NCBI GenBank assembly: GCA_911728435.2
Contig: OU452201.1
Location: 7,130,001-7,194,000 of the forward strand
Source of the DNA: Apoderus coryli
Lineage: Eukaryota > Arthropoda > Insecta > Coleoptera > Attelabidae
Reading direction: 5' to 3'
Length of the DNA: 64,000 nucleotides
The translations under genes and the position numbers were made by a program. Shown one piece after another: positions 36,101-48,100 of this stretch; within the stretch, counting starts at the first letter, position 1, and each line of letters starts with the position of its first letter. The notes under the pieces are model-generated. The model worked only from the letters and a program-made list of their open reading frames with translations. It had not been told where the DNA came from and made no database searches.

Positions 36101-39100
36101 TGGGGAAGCGAAAAAAATGTTTAGAGCAAGTGTACCGCTTATTGGGACAACATTTTGCAGCACACACATGTCCTCCCTGATTGTTCATTGTCTTAATCAT
36201 AATATACGTTAATACAAATAAAATCCTTTTAATTCTCACGAACACTATACCAAAAACACAGAATTAGATTACAAACACAATATTTATTTATCTCGTACAC
36301 CCCGACAATGAACTATATATTGAACACAGGAGTGAACGGTATCTATCTACGTCAATGCGATTATTGTGACGTTTTAACCCATAATGGCGGCATGCGCGAC
36401 GATATGCGCAGGACGGCTCGCAAGCGGAAAGTCAGAATACTGTATTATTTATTATACTGTGGTATAATATAGGCGTTCCGAAGAGTGTAAAAAGAGGTTA
36501 GCATTTTAACCGTTACTGGATTCTATTTTACCTTCTTCCAGTTCATTTTTCTTATTTGATATTCCTAAAATTTTTAATTAGTACTTCACTTTTTTCAGAT
36601 GCAGAATATTTCTTCCAAAACCCCATCAACAACTACATGTATCTGGAGACCATTCAAGAGGAAACATCTGACGATCTTTGTTCAGAAAGTGATTATGGTT
36701 CCCAAAACGGTTCTCCAGTTGGCTGGCTAGCAACGGATTCGGAGTCAGGATCTGTAATACGGATTGACCCAGCAGGTACTTGTTAAAGTGAACCTACTCA
36801 TCCTCCTCAAGTTCATTTTATGTAGATTCAGAAATTTATGATGACGCTGCCGATGCATATGTACACTCTCTCCCATTTTAATGGCGACTGCGCGGTACAT
36901 TTATGTTTTTTCGAGTTATAGAAAAAAAGTAACCTTATAGCCTTCTTGGTTTTACGAGAGTGTACTTGCACGATTTTTTCTTTTGGGACCATCTCAAAAA
37001 TTAAAAATTTAAATTTATTTCAAAAAATTGACCATGTTTTTCAACAAGTTGATTTTCCTCGGAAACGGTCAACTTCAGAGCTTATGACCAAGAGTACCTT
37101 TTTTGTGTAGAAAACATTGGCGGTTCAAATGGGTGTCTTAAAACCGTACTTTTTCCAGTGGCGTAGAAATTGGGGGAGAAAAACACCCACTATATCTATA
37201 TCTGCTTAATTAAATCATCATCCAACTGAAGAACCATTTTTTTTTCAGATGACGACTGTGACTCCGATAGGGAAATAGCGTGCCCAGCAAAAAGACGTAG
37301 ACACGACCTTTACCTAACTATTCCAAACCAAGACAATGCCGATGACCTTGACTCAATATCACGCTCCAGCTCACTACTACAATTCGAAACGTTGGAACGA
37401 CAATGCCAGGAGAACTCCATATCCCCATCGTTGCTATCACAATTCAGTTTTGACAGTTTGGAATTGAGTCAAGCCAGGAAGAACCTAACTAGTAGCGTGG
37501 AGAATTTGAACAACAACTCTGAAGATGTGCCACGAAAAGGTTCGAAACAATGGTGTTTCAGTGATGCGGTATTGGATAGTAGTGGTACTGTGAAGCGGTG
37601 GCGTAGTTTTGATAGTTTACCGGTGCACGCGATAAGTAGTGATAAGAATTGTACAAAGGACGAGGTTTCCGTTGAGAATTTGAGTGAGGACAGTGGGTAT
37701 AGTGAAAAATTGTATAAAAATTGTGGTAGTGCGAACAATTTGGTGGCTAAGAGTTTTAGGAGTAAAGAGAAGGAGAGTATTACTAGGAGCAATGGGAGTA
37801 ATGTTGGTTTTACTGCGTATGATTGTGAAGTATATCAAGTAAGTACTATGAAAGTACCACAGAACTCTAAATCTAACTGGAAATAATAATAAAAAAAAAA
37901 CAGGGAAGGGGGACTTATTTTAAACATAGAACATGCTGTTAAAGTTTTGCCCCCTAATCTCGAGACACCCTGGAAGTATGTTGTGATCAGCTGTGCATTT
38001 CTTGGCCTTTAACGTTTTAATTTCATTCACATCTGTCTCGGATATAGGTAACTGGGAATTCAAAATTGTTGGTAAATAAAATTTTAAGTTGGCTTATTGT
38101 TAAACACGGATTATCAAGCATTCGAAAAATTTTTGATTTTATTCAATGATAGCGTCCTATTCCAATACCAAACAAAAACAATCAAATTGGAAACTGGAGA
38201 ATGATATTCTGAAGGGCTATTAGTCGAGTTCGTGTCAGGCAATCCCGAGTTAGACGAATCTGATTCCGAATTAGATGAGTCAGAATCAGATTCAGGCGAG
38301 TCCGAAGCAGACAAGTCCTCGTCGAGTGAGTCCGAATCAGACGATTCTGAGTCAGAGTCAGACGAATCCAAGTCAGACGAGACCGAGTTCGAATCAGGCA
38401 AGTTGAGTTCGAATCCGACGAGTCTCAATCAGACGAATCACAGTCAGACGAGTCCGACGCAGTCCAGCCAGCGTCATACGGTTTCGCATCAGGCCATTCA
38501 GAGTCAGGCTAGTCCGAGTTAGACAAATCTGATTCCGAATTAGATGAGTCCGATACAGACGAGTCCGCGTATAGTCCGACGAGAAAGAGTCAGGCGAGAC
38601 CGAGTTCGAATCAGACAAGTCCGAGTTCTAATCCGACGAGTCTCAATCAGACGAGTCAGAGTCAGACGAGTCCGAATCAGTCCAGCCAGAGTCAGACGAT
38701 TTCGAATCAGGCCATTCAGAGTCAGGCGAGTCCGAGTTAGACGAATCTGATTTCGAATTAGATGAGTCCGAGACAGACGAGTCCGAGTATAGTCAGACGA
38801 GAAAGAGTCAGGCGAGTCCGTGTCAGACGAGACCGAGTGCAAATCAAGCAAATCCGAGTTTGAATCCGACGAGTCTCAATCAGACGAGTCAGAGTCAGAC
38901 GAGTCCGAATCAGTCCATCCAGAGTCAGACAATTTCGAATCAGGCCATTCAGAGTCAGGCGAATCCGAGTTAGACGAATCTGATTTCGAATTAGATGAAT
39001 CCGAGACAGACGAGTCAAAGACAGACGAGTCCGAGTATAGTCAGACGAGAAAGTGTCAGGCGAGTCCGTATCAGACGCTACCGAGTGCGAATCAGACAAA

Positions 39101-42100
39101 TTCGTGTTCGAATCCGACGAGTCTCAATCAGACGAGTCAGAGTCAGACGAGTCCGAATCAGTCCAGCCAGAGTCATACGAGTTCGAATCAGGCCAGTCAG
39201 AGTTAGGCGAGTCCGTCTTAGACCAATCTGATTTCGAATTAGATTAGTCTGAGGCAGACGTGTCAGAATCCGACGAGTCATAGTCAGACGAGTCCGAATC
39301 AGACAAGTCAGACGAAGCCGAATCAGGTCAGTCAGAGTCAGGCGAGTCCGAATCAGACGAGTCAGAGTCAGGCTAGTCCGAGTAAGGCCAGTCAGAATCA
39401 GACGTCCGAGTCAGTCGAGTCCGGTTGAGACGAGTCCGAGTCAGGCGAGTCCGAGCCAGACGATTCCGAATCAGATGAGTCCAGGTCAGACATGTCAAAG
39501 TCAGGCGTGTCCGAGTCAGAGTCAGACGATGATTGTGGCGACATCTAGTGTGAGAAGGCAATATGCCCGGTGAAATCATAATAATCATCGATTTCTAAGG
39601 TGTATTTTGTACCACTGCACTGATGAGTTTATTTTTTTATCTTATCTTACGAAGGAAATATATGGAATACCATACTGGAAATCTTCTATACTCTATCATC
39701 CCCTGATCAGTTGTCATTTTATCGAGTAATTTATAAATTATTTTGTAAAAAATATCCAGACAAGCAGCTCATTACAACCGCAATCCCCAATCAACTCATC
39801 TTCAAATACCCGATACTTGGCTGCTAAAATAATTATTATTTTCTGACGGTACCTGGTATATTAATTATTATAAAACTAAATTTGACTTTTTTTTTTTTTT
39901 CAGAACTTCAATGGCAACTTTGGTGTTTCCTATCAAGACCTGTCCACCTTTGACAACACGGAATCAGTCCCACTCAATATTCTTACCAAATCACCGCTGA
40001 CACAAACTTTCCTCCTGCGGAAAAAACTACAAAAAAACCTCACCCGTCACATACCAAATATCACAATTCCAAAATTAAATTTGGAACGCGAACATCAATC
40101 TAATTTTAACCACGTACATTCTAACAGTGTACCAAATTTATCTAGTAATCTGTCCGCGGCAAAGCAGAGTGTAGTGTTGTTAAGTGAAAATCTCGCTTCA
40201 AGTGTACCGAAAAATTTAAACTTTATCGCTGAAGACCCACATTTTCATTCTATAGCTGGTAAAGATCTTAATCTCGCTGATTTACCGCATATTGAAGACT
40301 TAAGTTTGACACAAGATATTGATATTGATTCTTTAGAACATAAAGATATTCCGATTGATGATGAAATTTTAACTGTAGACGAAATGAGTTCCAACTATCG
40401 CAGGGAAGGTTCGTACTCTGAGGCTATGAGCCATAGAGTCGATTTAAGTGATGACGAAAGCAGCTTGTGTTACAGAAAACCGGTACAGAAATTACCAAAA
40501 ACTCCTATCATAGAGTTCGATAAACGCGTATTGAAAACTATTTCTGAACAGAGTATTCAGAGTCTGGTTTCTACTGAGCTTTTTATTGACACTAAAGGTG
40601 GATTAACACGGCGTGTAAGTACAGCAAAAAGTACACCAGACTTGTCGCATCAACTATATAAACAACGTGACGAAGAACGCCGCAAATCCATGTTGAACAT
40701 TGCATATACTGAAGAAAAGTCTACACAGACGTTAGCCAATGATTTTCTGCCAGTTGCCCAAACTCAGACAGATGAGGATATTGTTAAACTTGATGTAGCA
40801 CCATTACATCTTGTTGCTGAAGCTGTTAAAGAAGATTTCCCGGATATTGAAGAAGAGAATATCGTTCAAATACAGAGAAAAGGGTCGATTATAAAGTCGA
40901 GTACAAGTACTAGTGGTATGTCGGATTTCGAAGACAAAACTTTACGTAACTCCGTGAAAAGTTTTACTGGAAGTGCTGGTAGCAAAGGTAAGATATCTTT
41001 TATCAATAATATGTATGCTTATTATTAATCTTCGCATTCTTCCTTATGCTTTAGTCTTTTATTGATCGGTTTCAACTCCTTTTGTTATTTCCAGGTGTAC
41101 ATTTCTCTCCAGTAGTATCCGAGGTCAATTGGCGCGACGATGGGAGTATGTCCACAGCAACTCCTGAACGGGAAAGCTCATTCTCGCTAGATAGTTCACC
41201 ATCCCCATTACCGCCTCAAAGAACGCGTTCACCCAAAATTGTTCGTCCTGAGCCTGTCTACGGTATGAGTAGATCACAACCGGATCTGAGTGATAGTGAA
41301 TCAATGAAACAACGCGACTTCTATGAATCGTTCAATACGTTGAGGCAGGATGTCAGTAAAAGTCAACCGGACATCAGCAGGGTAAAACGTAAAGGTAAGT
41401 TTCTTGTAGTTCTGTTATTTTTTTTATCGAACTCTGCAACATATTTCGTCATTTCTTTATACAGGGTGGTCAAAAAATATATATAATAATGACTTTATTA
41501 AGTACAGAAAAAGCGAAGTTGAGACACAAGCCTCCTAGGTTAACCCTAATACTTATTCTAACCATAGATACACAATACAATAGCATTAAAGTAATTCAAT
41601 GAATAATGTGATTTCCTCAATGAAAGGATACTAAGTCTAAACCCGGTTTAAAACACAAAAGAGAGTTGCTAATTATTATATTTCTAATGATAGATTTGAA
41701 AGGTTGGCCAGACAATCCCGACATATCGCTATGGGTACATTGTACTATTGTGCAATCTCGAAATATATCTAAATGATCTTTCAAACAATGCTGTGCTGTT
41801 TAGGGGTGAGAATTTTATTGAACAAATATGTCGGGATTTTATTATGTATAATCTTATTATAAAAAACATGTAAATGAAGCAGACAATTCAAACTGAAATA
41901 GAGCCGCTCTGCATTTATAATTTGATCGTATTTATAGGTATTTATTAAAAATGGAGGCAACTTTGTGATTGATCCATTAAAATAAGTATGTGAACCAAAT
42001 GTAATTTTCAACGTTTTATAGACCAGTCATTCAAAAAGCTGTTAAATTTTGTTTGTTATACAGAGAAATTAGGTAGGCGGAACGAATATTGATAGAGTGC

Positions 42101-45100
42101 CAAAATTCAGTATAATAATTTTTATAATATTACGGTCTCGCTGTGCTGTGCTATATTTACTAATGTAAACAAATGACATTCAAAAATTTTATATAGTCTG
42201 CTGGTGTTCAGAGATTGAAAACACATTTGAATATTTTGGTAAAATAAATTAAAACATTTTAAAAATTTTAGATTTCGAGAAATTCATCGTTTGTAATTTT
42301 GACCACCCCGAATTGAAGGTGATGGGAAGGGCGGAATATTATTGGTTTCTATTTTACACAAACTATTTTTATTTTGCACTGCCCTTTGTATCCAAATTCA
42401 CCTCATTGTTTTGAACAGCATTCTTGCTTCAGAATCTGTTAGTTTTACCTATACAAGGAGACAGTTCGAGAATGGATTTGTCAGCGCTAAGAGAGTCTGA
42501 CATAATGACTGTATTTTAGTAGGATGGACGTCAGAGACCATGATGTTCTGTCAATGTCAACCACGATCTGTGTAAATTGTCAAATAGTCATGATATTCCT
42601 CAAGTAGTTCCAGCAAATTTTACGAAAGAATATTGGTTGTGTTTTATCCTTGGGAAAATTGATTAGATTAAATCTGACTAATGGTTTTTTGGTGGTTTGG
42701 TGCCTTGTTTGTACTAGTATAATAAGACAACCTTTTGGAAAGGCCTTATGTCATACATGTTTTAATATATTTTCATATATTATTAATTTCAAACTTGTTT
42801 AGGATCACTGATTTTCCTTTATTAGAGCAGTGGTCGCCAACCCGTCGATCGGGAGCCCCTGGTAGCTTGCGAAGAGAATTCTGGTAGCTCACGAAGAGAT
42901 TTCTGGTACGTAGCTCCGAACATATCTATCTACATGTCAAACGACATGCGGAAACAGTGTCATTAAGGATAGTTTCTTAGGTCTTGATTAGGTCCTGTAT
43001 GATAGCGTCCTATACCAAACAAAGGCCCCAAAAAATTGAAATCTGTTTTCCTAATAATGGGGTCGTGAAATTTACGCAGGACAATGATATTATGAAGGGC
43101 TATTTGCATGCCAAACGACATTCTTCGGAACCGTCATTAAGGATAATTTCTTAGGTCTTGATTAGGTCCTGTATGATAGCGTCCTATACCAAACCAAGGC
43201 CCCAAAAAATTGAAATCTGTTTTCCTAATAATGGGGTCGTGAAATTTACGCAGGACAATGATATTATGAAGGGCTATTTGCATGCCAAACGACATTCCTC
43301 GGAACGGTCATTAAGGATAGATTCTTAGGACTTGATTAGGTCCTGTATGATAGCGTCCTATACCAAACCAAGGCCCCAAAAAATTGAAATCTGTTTTCCT
43401 AATAATGGGGTCGTGAAATTTACACAGGACAATGATATTATGAAGGGCTATTTGCATGCCAAACGACATTCTTCGGAACGGTCATTAAGGATAGTTTCTT
43501 AGGACTTGATTAGGTCCTGTATGATAGCGTCCTATACCAAACCAAAGCCCCAAAGAATTGAAATCTGTTTTCCTAATAATGGGGTCGTGAAATTTACGCA
43601 GGACAATGATATTATGAAGGGCTATTTGCATGCCAAACGACATTCCTCGGAACGGTCATTAAGGATAGATTCTTAGGTCTTGATTAGGTCCTGTATGATA
43701 GCATCCTATACCAAACCAAGGCCCCAAAAAATTGAAATCTGTTTTCCTAAGTTTAAGTCCCGAAACATGTATGGCCGATAGTTTCTATTAAATTTATCTT
43801 GTGGAGATTCGACTTTCATTTAAACACTAAAATTGCAACTCCACTTAAGAATGGACTATTTTTTCAAAGAACAGAATTTTGATTGATTTGATGTAAAATT
43901 TTGCTTCCATTTTATTTTTCTTGGAGTCAGCAATATAGCCTTCAGCTACAAAGGCTGATTTCCAATCTCCGTGACGTTTTAGGGCTGTAATATTTGCGTC
44001 CCATCGGCATACAAAGTGGCAGAAGATAGGCTCCCCATCATGTTGCTGTTTGAACTTATTCTTTATATGTTCTGTATTAAGTCCTAGCGATTTTCCTTCT
44101 TGAAATAAATTTTTTGAGGCTCTTTGAAGTTTCTTCTTCTTTGCTTCCTGTTCCTCCAAAGACGCCTGCAGCGGAGTGGACGTTAGTATGTGAGTGGTAT
44201 CGGATTAAAGTCTTCAAAGCATGTGTTCTTTAATTGAACGGTATTGCCTTGATCATCGGTTGCGTTATCGAAGACTTCTGTTGCTGATAACGAACTATAA
44301 TTGGAATATGTTCTTCGTTCACGGTTCTTTCTCTTCAACTGAGCATGTGGCTTCTTGTTACAGGCTTTAATTCATCATGTGAGACAAACTACTTGATGCT
44401 ATGAGCTATTACCTAGTTACATTGACTAGTGAAGTAATCTTTAAACTGACATGCATATTGTAGTGACTTTCCGCTGTGCCCACTGCCCACATAGAATCGC
44501 CAACTATAAAATAACTCACTTAATATTTCCCCTCTCTGCATTTTAATCATAATAAATGAAAGACAATAATTCTCCATTCTACTTACACATATACCTACTA
44601 TATCTACTTTACAATTGCATACTTGTTAAGTCTATTATCGTTTTAATGTTATCCTATCTTTGTTCTACATATTTTCAGGTTCGCAACTCATCAAAAAAGA
44701 CAAAGACGGCTGTCTAATCAAAGCCTACGTCGATGGTGACGGTATCCAATACCAGCACACCCACTTGGATTTGAATATCAAGAGTGCTGCGACCGGCGGT
44801 TCAACTGTTTCAAACAGTCCCCACTATAATCATCATCAACATACTCTTACTAATAACAGTGAGAATAAACATCAGGACGGCCATGGAAGAAGACAACAAC
44901 AACAACAACAATTTCAAAAACAGTTGAACAGCAGCGTTGCGATGGATACGCACGCTGTTAATAATAGTGATGTGGTGACAGCGCGTAGTGTGAAATCGTC
45001 CTCAGGGGGTAAATTGGGTGGGTTTTTCCAACGTTTGGCCAGTTTTCGGTTCAGTGTTCGGAAGAATGCAGAGGGAAAAGGCAAGGGTAGAAAGGATAAG

Positions 45101-48100
45101 AGCGGCAACGTTGCGGGTAAGTTAGAGCTTTATTGTTTATTGAGTGAAACCTAAGAAGAAAATTATTTCAAATTTTGGAGGGTGACAATAACTACAAAAT
45201 ACAGGTTGTGTCCTGTAAATCAAGCGCTTGTTTTGTGATGAACATTATTTTGTGCCGTCAATTTTTCATAATACTGTTTTTGGCGAAAAAATTGTACCTA
45301 AATTAAATAAATATGCTCAGAATCACACGTAGAATCCGAAAATTCAATAATGTTTCATTTGAAATTTCAAAGTTGGGTTCAATATCACACAATATGGCAA
45401 CTGCGCACTGGCAAAAATATGTTCAAAATCTAGATCCCGTGATCGAATAACAGTACTCAAAGTTTCAGAAATATATTTCTTTCCGTTCTCTATAGAGACT
45501 TCTAATTGGTCATGGACTTTGGCGTACCCTGTATAATATACACTGCAATGGACATAAATAAAAATAAATATTAAAATGTAGGTAATCATTAATATTAAAT
45601 TTAGTTAGGTAGCAATAGTTACCAACATAAGCCAGTAAAATTGAAAACATTGAGAACTAAGTAAATATGACTATATACAGGGTGCTCAGAATTCCAGGGC
45701 AACGATGGGGACCTTCGAAACGGCAAGAGTTAGGTCGGTGCTGTAAATTTGGCAACGCTGCGTATTTATATGTCCAACAATTTGTCGTTAAAAACTTTTT
45801 TTTAAATCAGTGAGATTTTTTAAAAAAAAACTGAAATTTAAATTTTTCGTTGTTCTATAAACAAACTGAAAGACGTTTCCTAGAGCTTTTTTTTCTGCCC
45901 TACAAGATGCTGGTTCCAGAGTTAATATCCAACGTTTCGTCTCTTGACAACCATCATCAACTTAAGTATTGTGACGCGCTACAAAAAAAAATCGAGATAA
46001 AGACGGATATAACCATTTTGAAGTTCCCTGAGATGATTAAGACCATTTCCAGATGGAAGTATGTCTTTAATTTGAGTAGTAAATAAAAAATTGTTCCTTT
46101 TCCATTACCAAATTTTTAGGCCTATTTTTATCAGAAACAAGTACCTAATGTTACACATTTTTCAAATCAGAATGAAATGGTCTGTCAGATGAGACCAAAA
46201 CCAAAATTACCGCCATAAGAAAAACATAAATTTGATGATGGTTGTTGTTGAAACGAAACGTCGTATATTAAATCTGGAACTAGCATCTTATAGGGCAGAA
46301 AATATTGTTCTAGGGAAGTTCTTTCAGCTTCTTTAACAAAATAATTAAAAACTTAAACCGAAAATTTAAATTTTAGTTTTTTTAAAAAATCTCAAAATCG
46401 GATTTAAAAAAAAATGGTTGTGAGACATATAAATATGCAACTTTGCCAAATTTACACTCCCCACCTAAGAGATGATTGTTTCCGCAAAATTACTGTCAAT
46501 ATCCTACCTATTTGTATTATAAGGAAGGACCAACTTTGTGCCGATATAGAAAACTAATTCCTATTGACTGGCAAATATATATTCATATATAATAAAAACA
46601 GGTAACCGAATAACGGGTTTTATGTAAATATTTTTTTTCTACCTTTCGAATTTCATAAAGCACAAAGCACCCTAGTGAATTTCGTTAAAAGTTTAGTTCA
46701 ACGTCTGACTCCCAACTATGTAAGACTCCCAACTATGTAAATATATATTGTAGTGTATTTATGTGCAAAATTAGTTCTAAAATAGTGATTAATATTATGG
46801 TAAAATGATATTTGCCTTATCGTTGTTTTGGATAATATCAAATTCATAAAGACAAAACCAAATATGAACCGAGGTACTTACCTTTATAATTTCTATTATT
46901 TTTTTTCTTATTCTCTAGGCCCCTAATGAAAGCAATGCTTGATTTTAATGTAACGTTAATGTACATTGTACATTATACCTTCTCTTCAGTTCAAATCAAA
47001 ATTTGATTTTTAATTTGATTTTTTAAATAAATCGAATCTATAAAAGAGGGTTTGTTGTTTATGTTGAAGGTTAATGCATGGTTGGGTCTTGAGCTGGAAC
47101 TGTTTTGCTATATAGGATGAAGTTCCTGTAAACAATAGGTTGTATATCAACCGATCATCTTGCAGAGGAACAGTATTATTTTATATTATTCTTGGGGATG
47201 TTGATTCATTTTGATAATAATTGTTATTTCATTTCATTAAATATAAAAACATTTTTTTATTTCGTCAATTTAAAAATACACAACGTTTCGACGTTAAAGG
47301 CTACGTGAAGATGTTTTTATTTTTAATAAAATAATAATTTTCAAAATGAACCAACATCCCCAAGAATAGAATAAGTCTCAATTGAATGAGGGAAATAATA
47401 AACTTTCCTCTCACTTTCAATCATTCATCTAAACAAACATGTTTCGAGCATAACATAACATTCTGACGTGAATAATATAACATTCTGACGTAAATCTGTA
47501 TACTTAACTAATCTCTTGTTGATTATAGTTGTGGAATCTTTCATTATGAAAAATGAAAAAACTGGCGATGGTTATACAAATATATGGTCATTATCGGTGT
47601 ATATATCAAAATATGTCGAAGATACACTAATGAAACTATCTACCATTATCTATATTAGTCCAGATTGAAATCATTATAATAATATATTACATATGTATAT
47701 TCACCCTGTAACTGCTCACGTGTTCACACACGGAAGCCATAGAATAGCAAGAAACCCATAATTATATTTGTATAATATAAACGTTCAAAAAAGATCAAAT
47801 TTCATGTTGTAGAAGTTAAAATGCGTTTAGTACTAAAATGTTATAAATATATCTTCGGGAACAGGCAATGTTTATGTTTTCGAGAAAACACATTATAAAC
47901 ACAAAGTTTTAATTGAAATTATTCATTGCGACTAGGGAGGTACGGATGATGCAAGAAACAGTTGTAACATTATTATAATTTAATGAGCTCAAAAATATAA
48001 ATCGAATCATCCTTTGTCCCATTGGCTTCAGATCTATTTGGGCGTTGGAAAAGGCTGATCGCTACGATCTTCCTTAATATAATGACAGTATAATTTGCTG

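Larger units (their letters stand above)
34211..36391 (-). mobile_element. THAP-exon element bounded by inverted repeats (P-like?)
   Basis: Reading inward, the left end GCCGCCATTTTGGGTTACAA (34211-34230) and the right end GCCGCCATTATGGGTTAAAA (36391-36372) match at 18 of 20 bases. A THAP-domain exon on the minus strand sits just inside the right end, as the first exon of a P-superfamily transposase would. The rest of the interior is occupied by later insertions: a LINE fragment and a hairpin retroposon. No transposase core is left. GCCGCCATTTTG-type sequence is also common at promoters, so the terminal repeat could be coincidence. Confidence 0.4.

Noticed and set aside
38232..39247. Long Ser/Asp/Glu-rich open frames as a possible gene
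   Set aside because: The frames shift repeatedly and lie between two confirmed exons that join in phase without them. They follow from the minisatellite period.
38114..39588. Minus-strand Arg/Thr-rich frames
   Set aside because: They are the complement of the same minisatellite, with no splice or start context.
45890..46290. TTGATGATGG...GAAACGTC blocks as active hammerheads
   Set aside because: The first core base is changed, and helix I or helix II does not pair. They are at most relics.
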